Origin: a virus
IMG/VR virus record: IMGVR_UViG_3300024515_000392
Span: 1 to 28,787 of that record
Direction: 5' to 3' (one strand)
DNA length: 28,787 nt
Position numbers and translations under genes: made by a program. The notes under the pieces are model-generated. The model had not been told where the DNA came from, did no database searches, and saw nothing but the letters and a program-made list of their open reading frames with translations. The first letter of the stretch is position 1, and each line of letters begins with the position of its first letter. Positions 6,153-14,518 of this stretch are shown here, in pieces.

Positions 6153-6495
6153 TGTCATCTCCTACTGGTGAATCAAATCGCATCTTGATTGTGTATGCTG
6201 ACGATGCAAACATCGACTTGGCAAACTCGAGCTGCTTGCAATACGCATCTAACACAGCTAACTCACCTTTCAATTCTGCCAACTCATCCAACAGTATTGT
6301 TGTGGCTTGGAATCGTTTTGCTCTTGCTGCATTACTTCGAGGCTTGTCGTCCTCGATCACTATCTGTTGCTCAATTCGTTCGATATCACGCTCTTTTAGA
6401 ATGACTAACTGCTTAATACGGCCCAGCGACTTATACGCGCGAGTCATATCATAGTAGTCAGGTGCATTTGATACCCACGTTTGCAGATCACTCAT
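6145..6495 (-). CDS. Hypothetical helical protein in recombination block
   Basis: This 116-residue protein is not recognised. Nearly its whole length is charged and helix-forming, and residues about 28-95 (KQLVILKERDIERIEQQ, then LLDELAELKGELAVLD) look like two coiled-coil arms. There are no cysteine clusters. The start at 6495 has GGGAG eight bases upstream. It overlaps recA by 8 bases and the nuclease by 8 bases, which indicates coupled translation between those two. A structural or loading partner for RecA or the nuclease is plausible from position, but nothing in the sequence proves it. Confidence 0.75.
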   Translation of the reverse strand: MSDLQTWVSNAPDYYDMTRAYKSLGRIKQLVILKERDIERIEQQIVIEDDKPRSNAARAKRFQATTILLDELAELKGELAVLDAYCKQLEFAKSMFASSAYTIKMRFDSPVGDDSE

Positions 6496-7438
6496 TGCTG
6501 GATCTCCCTTCTAAAACTAACCGGTGAAGTTCTGTCATATCAAATTGCTGTAAGCAATTTTCAAGACCCTGAGCTTTTTGCCCCTTAAATTCATACCACG
6601 CCCCGGCTTTACGTATTATACCATACTCTAAAGCTAACGACAACACGTCGTACTCAGGAGCAAGCCCTCGTCCCTGTCGCATAATATACTCACACCGTGA
6701 ACCATTACCACCCTGCTTAGACTTCGACACCGTTGCTTGAATTGTAACAAGTTCTTCTTCAGTCTTAATACGAACAAGCTCGATAATTACGCCGGAATTA
6801 TATCGCAACGCGTATGGTCCAAACGGCTTCTTATTAGTACGCGCCATCGGTGAAAGGTTAGCACGATACTGATTGATAAAAACCATAAGTGCTTTTGCGT
6901 TATCGACCAAACCCACAAGGCGAATAAGCCAACGACTTAGTACCCCAGCAGACCCGGCCATGCGTGCTGGATCGTCCATGTCCTTTTCAAACTCATCCTT
7001 GGTAATCATTGCAGGTACACTGTCAAACACTACAACTTGAAGACCTTGAGACAATAGTGCCTCAACCTGCGGTAATGCTTGCTCAGCAAAATCAGGTTTG
7101 TATACAAGCAGCTTACTCGTATCTACACCGATGGTAGCGGCATACGTGGCATCGTATGTTCGCTCAAGATCGATGAAAAGCGCATTGATATTACGCGTCG
7201 TTTTACCAATGGTAATCGATACATCTTTGACGCCTTTACGTTGAGCCTGAGCCACATAATCAAGAGCAAGAGTTGTTTTGCCATGCCCAGCATCTGCAAG
7301 AAGCTGAACAATTAATCCCCCACGAATCCCTTGGCCACCAAGTAGCTGATTCAGCGAGATAATGCTACTTGGGTAGTACTCAAAATCTTGAGGATTATCC
7401 CCAAAGTTTAACCCAGTCGTGTCTAACTTACGTGTCAT
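6488..7438 (-). CDS. RecA/UvsX-like recombinase
   Basis: This 316-residue protein contains a RecA-type ATPase core. Walker A is ADAGHGKTT (residues about 48-56), a catalytic Glu lies in FIDLERTYD, Walker B is VVVFDSVPA (near 138), and FINQYRANL corresponds to the loop that ends RecA strand 5. The length is close to bacterial RecA (about 340) but lacks the long C-terminal domain. It should polymerise on single-stranded DNA and drive homologous pairing in recombination-dependent replication and repair. It overlaps the polymerase gene by ATGA and has GAGG upstream of ATG. A RadA-like ATPase is less likely because no zinc finger or Lon-like domain is present. Confidence 0.85.
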   Translation of the reverse strand: MTRKLDTTGLNFGDNPQDFEYYPSSIISLNQLLGGQGIRGGLIVQLLADAGHGKTTLALDYVAQAQRKGVKDVSITIGKTTRNINALFIDLERTYDATYAATIGVDTSKLLVYKPDFAEQALPQVEALLSQGLQVVVFDSVPAMITKDEFEKDMDDPARMAGSAGVLSRWLIRLVGLVDNAKALMVFINQYRANLSPMARTNKKPFGPYALRYNSGVIIELVRIKTEEELVTIQATVSKSKQGGNGSRCEYIMRQGRGLAPEYDVLSLALEYGIIRKAGAWYEFKGQKAQGLENCLQQFDMTELHRLVLEGRSSNE

Positions 7439-9363
7439 TTGTCGTACCTCGTACTAATTGCGGGCTCTACTACTACACTTGAACCTAATCGCGGTAACAC
7501 TTGACGTGCTGCCTTCTCCATTGCGTCCTTGAGTATACTGGCTGCAGTCTCTGCGTACGCAATCGTACTCTCAAGTATGATCTCATCGTGCACTGTCGAG
7601 ATGATAGACGCCTGCTGCTCATCTAATCGTTTATACGTGTCAACGAGTGCCAACTTCACCATCGACGCGGATAATCCCTGAATTGGGAAATTCATCGCCT
7701 CACGCTCTGCTGCTTCCTTCTTCCATTTCTGAGAAAACTCGTCTCTGTTCCAATAGCGACGACGTCCAAACGAATCCGCTACCCATCCGTACACTACCGC
7801 ACTGCGAGCACTCTTCTTGAGCCACGCCGTAGCTTGAGGAAACAATGTCTTCCATGACTCAATAATCTTATCCGCTTGTGCTGCATTGAACTTTACGTTC
7901 AACGGAGCAAGTTGAATGGTCATCTGCTTGGCCAAACTTTCGCCACCAACTGAGTAAGCAATCGAGTAGTTCACCATCTTGGCAACATCACGCCAGATCT
8001 TGTACGGATGATCCTTTTTGTTCTTGTTGTTGATATCCTTGACCCCAAGAATCTGCTGGGCAACAAACGTATGCAAGTCATCCAGATGACTATCCAAAAC
8101 CTCATCCCCACTGGCGTCGGCGATAATTACTAGCTCAATGGTTGAGTAGTCAGCGATAATCATTCGATGCGTCTCTGCATTCACTGCGAATGCATGACGT
8201 ATGCTATGCGATAATCCTAAGTTCTTCATCTTCTGATCCGAGGGGAGGTTCTGCATATTTGGCCGTGAACTACTAAATCGCCCAGTCGCGGCCCCAATCT
8301 GCGTAAACGTCGCGTGAATACGCTTAGTAATAGGCGATTCCATTGACTGGAGCCCCTGTACGTAAGTCGATTGAAGCTTCCGTGCACCACCAAGATATGC
8401 GTGCATACGAAGATAGAAGTTCTCGTAGCGACCATACGCATCAATTGATTCGAGCAGCTCATCCTCGAATAACGAGGAGTCCGGTACGTACTTTGAGGCA
8501 GTCTTACGATTGCGATAGTCCCATTCGGTAACTGTGCGTGCATTGAGGTCAGTGACATCTATACCAAGGGCATTAAACGCGGTCAGCATTTGCTGATTAG
8601 ACGAGGTATTAATCGCACTATACCCATCCTTTGTAAACACAATTTGGTCCACAACCCCAGCGCTAATAAGCGCATCCTGCATGCCCTGCTCAGCCTCAGC
8701 TATTAACTGATCGAGCACTGGCTCAATACCAATCAAATGATCCTTGTGAAATGGCATACCAATGTATTCCATCTTTGCGACTACAGGTACGAGATCCATC
8801 TCTAGCTGGTACACTTGGTGTAAGTCGGCATCGAGAATATCCTTTAGCTGTTGAGCATAGATAGCAGGTAATACCGCCACATCAGTGGCGGCGTACGTAA
8901 TCTGATCATCCGTCAGATCAATACCCGACGCACCAATGAACGTATCACGAACAGACTTGTCCAATGATACTTTTAATCGACGCTGTGCCACGGAGGCAAG
9001 ATCGAACTTATTCTCGATGCCAGCTTTAATCAGAACCTCCGCGAACCGCGTATCGTGTACCGGCCCAACCATATACCCAGCAAAGTGGTAAAACACCTTA
9101 AGATCAAACGACGCATTATGAATAACTTTGATCGTTTGTGGTGAGGTTAACACACCCTCAAAGTGACGCAAAGCAGATAAGGGAATGCGCGTAAAATCAT
9201 AGACATAGATAGTCTCCTCCGTACCGAGCTGCACCATAAGAAGCTGAGAAGCCCGAGGATCTAACCCAGTAGTTTCCGTGTCTAAATAAACCACGGGACT
9301 GAATTCGAACGTTTCCAACGTACGCACGAGCTCGCACTCACTCCGGACGATTTGCACTTGCAC
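7435..9363 (-). CDS. polA: Family A DNA polymerase with 3'-5' exonuclease
   Basis: This polymerase has about 642 residues and lacks the 5'-3' nuclease domain of bacterial Pol I. Exonuclease motifs are intact: LDTETTG (D28, E30), HNASFD (D87) and YAATD (D161). Polymerase motifs follow: TGRFSSSRPNMQNLP, motif A ADYSTIEL (about 402-409), O-helix RDVAKMVNYSIAY (about 457-469) and motif C VHDE (about 591). The aromatic position matching E. coli Phe762 is Tyr, as in T7 polymerase. Motif A has Thr where Gln is usual, and Val replaces the following Arg. I place the start at GTG 9363 because GGAGG lies six bases upstream; an ATG at 9408 lacks a site and deepens the overlap with the previous gene. It is the likely phage replicase. 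Confidence 0.95.
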   Translation of the reverse strand: MQVQIVRSECELVRTLETFEFSPVVYLDTETTGLDPRASQLLMVQLGTEETIYVYDFTRIPLSALRHFEGVLTSPQTIKVIHNASFDLKVFYHFAGYMVGPVHDTRFAEVLIKAGIENKFDLASVAQRRLKVSLDKSVRDTFIGASGIDLTDDQITYAATDVAVLPAIYAQQLKDILDADLHQVYQLEMDLVPVVAKMEYIGMPFHKDHLIGIEPVLDQLIAEAEQGMQDALISAGVVDQIVFTKDGYSAINTSSNQQMLTAFNALGIDVTDLNARTVTEWDYRNRKTASKYVPDSSLFEDELLESIDAYGRYENFYLRMHAYLGGARKLQSTYVQGLQSMESPITKRIHATFTQIGAATGRFSSSRPNMQNLPSDQKMKNLGLSHSIRHAFAVNAETHRMIIADYSTIELVIIADASGDEVLDSHLDDLHTFVAQQILGVKDINNKNKKDHPYKIWRDVAKMVNYSIAYSVGGESLAKQMTIQLAPLNVKFNAAQADKIIESWKTLFPQATAWLKKSARSAVVYGWVADSFGRRRYWNRDEFSQKWKKEAAEREAMNFPIQGLSASMVKLALVDTYKRLDEQQASIISTVHDEIILESTIAYAETAASILKDAMEKAARQVLPRLGSSVVVEPAISTRYDK

Positions 9364-9664
9364 TGTGAACCTCCAATCGATAAGTCGGAAAGATAAACCA
9401 AAAGCCATCTCGAGATGCTACCAACTGACAATCCTCTAGCACAATAACTAATGAGCCCGCATCAAAAACAAGCCGTAGGCACTTAGGAGTGTACCCTTTA
9501 CCATCCGACCCAACCCGCTTCTCAGGGGGGTTAGTCATGCTAGTGAGCTTCTGCAGCTCAACAGAGACCAGCGTAGCACTGAATGAGTGCGAGCCAAACA
9601 CAACCAGTAGATTCTGGCCAATTAAGGTGGATAAGGCTGTTACTTCTGTACTAGGCTGTTTCAT
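9338..9664 (-). CDS. Hypothetical protein between resolvase and polymerase
   Basis: This 108-residue protein is not recognised. It looks beta-rich (LLVVFGSHSFSATLVSVEL, then LRLVFDAGSLVIVLEDCQLV), with a polar loop around residues 44-58. There is no membrane segment and no metal motif. The start at 9664 overlaps the resolvase stop as ATGA, with GGAGGA in front. It overlaps the GTG start of the polymerase by 26 bases. A polymerase-associated factor is possible, but only from gene order. Confidence 0.75.
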   Translation of the reverse strand: MKQPSTEVTALSTLIGQNLLVVFGSHSFSATLVSVELQKLTSMTNPPEKRVGSDGKGYTPKCLRLVFDAGSLVIVLEDCQLVASRDGFWFIFPTYRLEVHSASANRPE

Positions 9665-10266
9665 GCTTCCTCCAAAATCTGCTTAAATTGCACAACCGTC
9701 AGCAAATAATATAACACGAAGTCAATCCATACACAAGTCACTCCCGGGGATTCTTTGCAAGTCTGTGCTTTACTCAGCGGAAAGATCGCCGTCTTCGTCT
9801 TAATGTTATCAAAACGAAGTATCTTCTCTGTAGTCTCGTTAATAACCGCTATCTGACCCATGTCAACCGCTTTAATCAGCATGTAGTCATCCGTACGACC
9901 ATGATAGCGGAAAATCAATGCTCCGAAAAGTGCTCGTGTCTGCTTTGCCTCTTCGTGTATCTTTCGTAGCCACGCTTTACTGATTGCAATACATGGTTCA
10001 CCATATCGCCAAAGCTCGGTAAGCTTGCACTCAATAAGAAATTTTCCCGGGCGATTATTGAATAGCACAACAACATCACCCTTAGTGGTACCAGCCCCAG
10101 ATTGGGGGGTGCGATCACCCCCAAGAAACTTTGCAATGCGGCGCTCCATTGCCTTGGACCGCTGCCGATTCATACGATTGCGCTCACGTCGCTCTTCTTT
10201 CAGCCGCTCAAATTCTTCGGGCGAAGTGATTGGCTTACTAGTAACTGAACTTTTGCGTGCTCCCAT
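9661..10266 (-). CDS. PD-(D/E)XK nuclease, Holliday-junction-resolvase-like
   Basis: This 201-residue protein has a basic, Arg-rich N-terminal helix (residues 20-42), then the resolvase signature: E41 in ERRIAKFLGG, a Gly/Ser/Thr-rich loop (TPQSGAGTTKGD64) and the catalytic IECK (E79, K81). This order matches archaeal Hjc-like and phage endonucleases that cut four-way junctions or branched DNA. The C-terminal 100 residues are less conserved and may form a dimer or DNA clamp. It overlaps dnaB by 29 bases and the next gene by four bases. The SD is weak (GGTGAT). It would resolve replication and recombination intermediates before packaging. A different nuclease of the same superfamily is the main alternative. 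Confidence 0.78.
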   Translation of the reverse strand: MGARKSSVTSKPITSPEEFERLKEERRERNRMNRQRSKAMERRIAKFLGGDRTPQSGAGTTKGDVVVLFNNRPGKFLIECKLTELWRYGEPCIAISKAWLRKIHEEAKQTRALFGALIFRYHGRTDDYMLIKAVDMGQIAVINETTEKILRFDNIKTKTAIFPLSKAQTCKESPGVTCVWIDFVLYYLLTVVQFKQILEEA

Positions 10267-11428
10267 TAAATATCACCGTACTCGTGCCGAGCCTCCCATT
10301 ACGATTTTTATGAAACTTCAAACCAATTGCGCGATTACCCAGTTCGTCTGGTACATCATCGATAGGAGACATTTCAATCACCGTATCGGCGACCTGCGAA
10401 ACCTCGCCTGAGTCACGTACCGCATCTAGGCCCTCGCCGACTTTGTTCATCTGCGAAAGCAATACTACTGCAAGATCTGACTCCTTTGCAGCTTCCTTCA
10501 AATTCTGAGCAACCTCACCCAGATCATAGTTCTTCAGACCTGTGTTGTGATGCTTCACAATCTGCAGGTAATCCAAAAATACGACGCGACATCCAGTACG
10601 AGCGGCATCACGAATCTCCTTGCGAATGCCTGCTAAACTGATAATGGGGTTGTCAATTACAGCCATCGGTAATGTCTGTATCGTAACAAGTGCTTGTTCA
10701 ACCTCAGTAAGTTGGGCCCCAGAAAGCTTGCCGAATTGAAGCAACGTCGTGTCAATGTTAAGCATGTATGATACCCAACGTGACATTAATTGTTCTTTCG
10801 ACATCTCAAGCGAAAAGAACAAACTTGATGTACCGTACTGCAACGCCATCTCGAGCATCGATTGACCAACAAGGGCCGTCTTCCCTGTACCGGGTTTGGC
10901 CATAATGACTGATAAGCTCTTCGGCAGCCACTCGCCACCAAGCATCTGATCGAGGAATCGAATACCAGTATGCGTAAACTTATACGTACCGTTGTACTTG
11001 CGATTCAAGTCAGACATCAATTTCTGAGCACCCGGTAGTAGAGATAGGTCGGATGACGGCATGATAGGCGCGAAGTTGAGTATCTCTGCAATACGTGATT
11101 CATTAGGATTGTACTCTTTTGCCTCAAGAGCCAAGATCTCGGCTGCTTGCTGAAGCTGCCGTCTACGCGCTGTAATAGACAACTCGTCTATAATTGCGCG
11201 CTGATTACACTGAATTGAAAGCATGAGTTCACTTGGTACGTCACCATTGAACGCCAACCGTATAACTTCGTACGTTAACTCACCGTAGTGCGTGTACGCA
11301 TTCTTCAGTGCGTTAAACACAATTTGCCGCTCATCAGTAAACAGCGCCGGGGTTACTTGGTGCATTACTTCTGGCGATTGAGTGAATGATGAGAGTAACC
11401 GCCACTCACCAACTACGTCTTGTTGCAT
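10238..11428 (-). CDS. dnaB: DnaB-type replicative helicase
   Basis: This 396-residue protein has a short DnaB-like N-terminal helical domain (residues about 1-110) and a RecA-fold ATPase. Walker A AKPGTGKTA is near residue 176, SLEMSKEQL near 206, Walker B VVFLDYLQIV near 283, and LLSQMNK near 322 contains the sensor Gln. An Arg-finger region lies towards the end (GLKFHKNRNG). It should form a hexamer that unwinds the fork, loaded with the primase encoded just upstream (23-base overlap). The SD is AAGGAG eight bases before ATG. It is shorter than bacterial DnaB (about 470), in line with phage versions. Confidence 0.93.
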   Translation of the reverse strand: MQQDVVGEWRLLSSFTQSPEVMHQVTPALFTDERQIVFNALKNAYTHYGELTYEVIRLAFNGDVPSELMLSIQCNQRAIIDELSITARRRQLQQAAEILALEAKEYNPNESRIAEILNFAPIMPSSDLSLLPGAQKLMSDLNRKYNGTYKFTHTGIRFLDQMLGGEWLPKSLSVIMAKPGTGKTALVGQSMLEMALQYGTSSLFFSLEMSKEQLMSRWVSYMLNIDTTLLQFGKLSGAQLTEVEQALVTIQTLPMAVIDNPIISLAGIRKEIRDAARTGCRVVFLDYLQIVKHHNTGLKNYDLGEVAQNLKEAAKESDLAVVLLSQMNKVGEGLDAVRDSGEVSQVADTVIEMSPIDDVPDELGNRAIGLKFHKNRNGRLGTSTVIFNGSTQKFSY

Positions 11429-12317
11429 TGCTCGGTCTCCTTAAAAGTTGGGCCCACGTTTCGTAGGGCAGTGCTTTATCCAGTACTAGTTTAAGTTCAT
11501 GTAGGCCCTTTGTCAAGACGAATTCGTCAAGATCCATCTTCTCTCGCCCCATAAGCGGTAGAGTTGCAACCTTACATGACTCTAGTCTAGATGCTAACTT
11601 ATCAATAGCTTGGTATACTGCCTCATTCACTGTAGGACTTCTCTGCGAGTCAAACACGACCGTAACCGACTTTGCGGACAGTTCACGCACGCGCCACTTC
11701 CATGTGTTAATACCGGGCAATCCTATTGTCGGGAACCCGTGCTGCGTGGCAACAATCGCCTTTATTTCTCCCTCAGTGAGTAAAAAAGAATCCGCTGAAA
11801 TCTCAGCTCCGTACGGCCACTCATCCGCACCACGCACATACGCAGACCCAAACGGTCCTTTATACTTGACAGATTCATCGTCAAGGGCGCGTCCACGCAT
11901 ATCCACAATCGCTCCGGTGGTTGGCGCAATGTACGGAAATATAATACGACCATGAAGAACTGAATTTCTCCCAGAGCTGATACCCGCAGTCTTAGCAATT
12001 GGAAGATCGTACAAACTATGATGAGTATCGGGACAATAGCCTATACGACGTTGCTGAATTACTGAATCAGAGATACCGCGCTCTCGAAGATACGTAAGTG
12101 CCGCGCCAGATAAACAGCTCACGTAGTAGCTTACGCACTTTCCGTAGAAATCACGGATTTCTTCGATCACCTCGGGATTACTAGTAAATGCATTACCACC
12201 TTGACTACGTCCGTTACGATACCCACAATTAAAACAGTAAGCTAACCCATTATGCGGTGTAACATATAGGTTGTGACCACCACACTCCGGACAGTTTTCT
12301 TTGTGCCCACTGGCCAT
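11406..12317 (-). CDS. DNA primase, zinc ribbon plus TOPRIM
   Basis: This 303-residue protein has an N-terminal zinc ribbon (C9, C12, C28, C31; CPECGG and CFNCG) as in DnaG and T7 gp4 primases. A linker resembling the RNA-polymerase fold region follows (YLRERGISDSVIQQRRIGYCP; GRIIFPYIAPTTG). The TOPRIM domain has LLTEGEIKAI (catalytic Glu near 182) and VTVVFDSQ (near 219-223). The second acid of the usual TOPRIM D-x-D is Gln here (DSQ). It would make RNA primers for the co-encoded helicase and polymerase. GAGGAG lies six bases before the ATG. A terminator hairpin sits immediately upstream, so its transcription depends on read-through or an unseen promoter. Confidence 0.88.
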   Translation of the reverse strand: MASGHKENCPECGGHNLYVTPHNGLAYCFNCGYRNGRSQGGNAFTSNPEVIEEIRDFYGKCVSYYVSCLSGAALTYLRERGISDSVIQQRRIGYCPDTHHSLYDLPIAKTAGISSGRNSVLHGRIIFPYIAPTTGAIVDMRGRALDDESVKYKGPFGSAYVRGADEWPYGAEISADSFLLTEGEIKAIVATQHGFPTIGLPGINTWKWRVRELSAKSVTVVFDSQRSPTVNEAVYQAIDKLASRLESCKVATLPLMGREKMDLDEFVLTKGLHELKLVLDKALPYETWAQLLRRPSNATRRSW

Positions 12318-12330
12318 GATTTACTCCTCT

Positions 12331-12367
12331 AAACAAAAAGTCGGCGGTGAGGTAAAATCTCACCGCC
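12331..12367 (-). terminator. Intrinsic terminator after the putative ssb gene
   Basis: Positions 12343-12351 and 12359-12367 pair perfectly (9 bp, GC-rich) around a 7-base loop. On the minus strand the stem is followed by GACTTTTTGTTT. It lies 16 bases after the stop of the gene ending at 12384 and 13 bases before the primase start, so it would reduce transcription from the ssb gene into the replication genes. Confidence 0.85.
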
Positions 12368-12383
12368 AACAACAGACTATGGA

Positions 12384-13178
12384 CTAAAACAACTCAGGAG
12401 TCTCGGCAAGCTTTGGCATCACTTCAATGTTGTACGCCTTACATACATCGCCGTAATCTGCACCCTTGACCAGATCCTTGACAGCATCCATTGGGAAAGG
12501 ACGTGCATATTTAGCCAAATCGAACCGAGGTGCTGACAACAATGGACCCGGAATTGGATCGCGATTAGTGCCCACATGAACACTACGAGTGGTCTTAATT
12601 TCTTTACCACGAGTGATAATCTCGATGTCAATCTCCGTAATCGGAATAAGCTTACCAGTATCATCGTCAAAGATCGTCTTCGAAAGTTCTTCAATGTCAT
12701 TCAGCATGCCATTGCGACCTTCACCGGACGACACACTACCTTCAAGCACCTGAATTGCCATGTGGCGCTCCGGTTTGTACGAGGTGAGCGTTTGTGTCTG
12801 ACCGTCCAGCACAGTAATAAACTGATTCTGATTGTTCGCATACACGACCGAACCATTCTCAAGCTTAACCACCATTGACTTGTCCAACACGTTCATAAAA
12901 AAGCGACAGCGGACTGCTTCGTTCACCTTAGCAGGCAGTACAGCGCGAGTCAAGCTGTCCACAAAAATGCGACGCTGAACCAGTTGCCCGTTCTTAGCCA
13001 CAGGCATCCACACTGACAACACCGTAGGTCCAATCATTGGTTCCGTTGGGTTGACCAAATCAGGAAGGAAGCGGATAATACGCTTACCTTCGCGTGTGTT
13101 AATAAACACGTTGGTCTGTTGAGCCGTGCTCGGTGAGCTGTAGGTCGGGATCGATTCAATCATCTTGCCAAATGCCAT
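12384..13178 (-). CDS. Putative single-stranded DNA-binding protein
   Basis: The product is 264 residues starting MAFGKMIESIPTYSS. The preferred start at 13178 has AAGGAG ten bases upstream; a longer frame to 13238 overlaps the previous gene without a site. It is beta-rich at the front (NVFINTREGKRIIRFLPD; RRIFVDSLTRAVLP) with a long C-terminal part ending in ETPELF. I recall phage proteins with this opening annotated as ssDNA-binding, and its position before primase, helicase and polymerase, with its own terminator, fits a highly expressed SSB. There is no classic OB-fold motif that I can confirm by eye, nor the gp32 zinc site. The role is therefore an inference. Confidence 0.5.
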   Translation of the reverse strand: MAFGKMIESIPTYSSPSTAQQTNVFINTREGKRIIRFLPDLVNPTEPMIGPTVLSVWMPVAKNGQLVQRRIFVDSLTRAVLPAKVNEAVRCRFFMNVLDKSMVVKLENGSVVYANNQNQFITVLDGQTQTLTSYKPERHMAIQVLEGSVSSGEGRNGMLNDIEELSKTIFDDDTGKLIPITEIDIEIITRGKEIKTTRSVHVGTNRDPIPGPLLSAPRFDLAKYARPFPMDAVKDLVKGADYGDVCKAYNIEVMPKLAETPELF

Positions 13179-13179
13179 C

Positions 13180-13344
13180 TTAGTCATGCTCCTTGTGCAT
13201 TGCGGCGATTTCTCTCGCCATCGAATTGAGTTCATCAAGCACTGCTTTCCGAATCTCTGGAGTTACTATACCAGACTCCTCAAGCCGTGTCAAGAGTCTT
13301 TTTATGTATTTTTTGTTGATCTTACTGATTTTTAAAGAGTCCAT
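13180..13344 (-). CDS. Small hypothetical helical protein
   Basis: The likely product is 54 residues, MDSLKISKINKKY onward. The start at 13344 has GGAG seven bases upstream, inside the 3' end of the glycosyltransferase gene (23-base overlap). A start at 13371 is possible but has no site. The protein is Lys-rich at the front and helical throughout (LLTRLEESGIVTPEIRKAVLDEL). It ends one base before the ssb-like ATG. The function is unknown; a small DNA-binding or regulatory protein would fit its charge. Confidence 0.6.
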   Translation of the reverse strand: MDSLKISKINKKYIKRLLTRLEESGIVTPEIRKAVLDELNSMAREIAAMHKEHD

Positions 13345-14518
13345 CGATAATCTCCACGAACTGACTTCCAATATTCTTCCATGAGAATTTTGCGCTACGC
13401 ATATGCTCTAATGATTTTTGGCCGAGTTCATTACGCTTTTCTTGATTTGTGTACATGTAGTGAAGCGCTTGAATCGCGCTTTCCATTTCTGTTACATGAT
13501 GAATTGTGTTTAATCCGCGATCTGTAAGTTGAGGGAAGGGATAGCAGTCCATGTACACCGCATTACCTTCGGGCCACTCACTCAAAGCTGAGTGGTTTGG
13601 AATAATTGCCGGTTTTCCTGCAGCCATTGCTTCTGCCACTGGTAAACACCAACCCTCTGCCGCCGTAGTTGTGAAAAAAACATCGGCATTATTATACACC
13701 ATGTTTAGTTGCTGCGGAGTCAGGCCCTTTGCGGCTGTGATATTTGGTGATGAAATTACCAGACGGTCCTCGATACCTAAATACTCACACCACTGAATTA
13801 TATCAATACCGAAATCCTGCAAAGCACCGTGATAGTAGATCTTTACATCCTTAGATAAATTGTATCGCTTCACCCATTCAGAAAAATAATAAAACGTTAA
13901 ATCAAGTCTTTTACGTGGTTGATTACGCTGCAAACACAAAACAATATAGTCCGTATCTTTTAGATTCATTTGTTGACGCAAAATTGCACGCGGCACGTCA
14001 ATGGGGTGAAACATCGTAGTATCTACTCCGTGTGGAACTACAAAGACATCAGCAACGTCTACTTTTGCCAGCTGCTCTTTACCGAAATTAGTGTATGTAG
14101 CTACAGCATCAAATTTCTGAAGCCCTTGTGCAAAATCTTTTTTAACATTCTCTGCATCAATTGGGGTATACAAAACAGTTTTAAACTGTTGATCCTTAAT
14201 TTGCGAAAGAACAGCAACGTAGTCGTTAGCAATCCAAGAGTCATTCAATATAAAAATAACATCCGGTCGAATTGATCGCACCATACTTTCAAGACGTTCC
14301 TTACCCCAAACGTCCCCACCACCAAGAGAAGCCGGGTACACTTTAAGTCCTTCGCACAGTGGGTCATAATCACCGTAATAGTTCACACCCATAATGTGTA
14401 AATCATATTTTTTACGGAACGTTTCAATCAAATTCTTACTGACAACTCCGAAACCAGTTTGCACTGGAAAATCCCCGATGTACAGCATCTTTTTCTGTAC
14501 TGGTACAATTCTTCCCAT
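13322..14518 (-). CDS. GT4-family (GT-B fold) glycosyltransferase
   Basis: This 398-residue protein is a retaining GT-B enzyme. The N-terminal Rossmann half begins KKMLYIGDFPVQTGFG, with a Gly-rich acceptor-side loop. The C-terminal half has VLCLQRNQPRKRLD (phosphate-binding Arg/Lys) and the E-x7-E motif EGWCLPVAE near residue 288, followed by AMAAGKPAI. It would transfer a sugar from a nucleotide-sugar; DNA bases, virion proteins or host glycans are possible acceptors. The start at 14518 has AAGGAG five bases upstream; the frame is open to 14554. It is the second gene after the consensus promoter, between an adaptor-like gene and the ssb-like gene, and far from the other two glycosyltransferases. 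Confidence 0.88.
   Translation of the reverse strand: MGRIVPVQKKMLYIGDFPVQTGFGVVSKNLIETFRKKYDLHIMGVNYYGDYDPLCEGLKVYPASLGGGDVWGKERLESMVRSIRPDVIFILNDSWIANDYVAVLSQIKDQQFKTVLYTPIDAENVKKDFAQGLQKFDAVATYTNFGKEQLAKVDVADVFVVPHGVDTTMFHPIDVPRAILRQQMNLKDTDYIVLCLQRNQPRKRLDLTFYYFSEWVKRYNLSKDVKIYYHGALQDFGIDIIQWCEYLGIEDRLVISSPNITAAKGLTPQQLNMVYNNADVFFTTTAAEGWCLPVAEAMAAGKPAIIPNHSALSEWPEGNAVYMDCYPFPQLTDRGLNTIHHVTEMESAIQALHYMYTNQEKRNELGQKSLEHMRSAKFSWKNIGSQFVEIIDGLFKNQ

Noticed and set aside
8226-8558. Minus-strand 110-codon frame inside the polymerase gene
   Set aside because: Shadow frame with Arg/Ser-rich low-quality translation; the polymerase frame there contains continuous conserved motifs.
7435-9363. Intron or intein interrupting the polymerase gene
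   Set aside because: All exonuclease and polymerase motifs occur in one continuous frame at normal spacing, with no extra splicing or homing-nuclease domain.
12419-12700. Minus-strand 93-codon frame inside the ssb-like gene
   Set aside because: Out-of-frame shadow without an SD; composition is typical of a frame-shifted translation.
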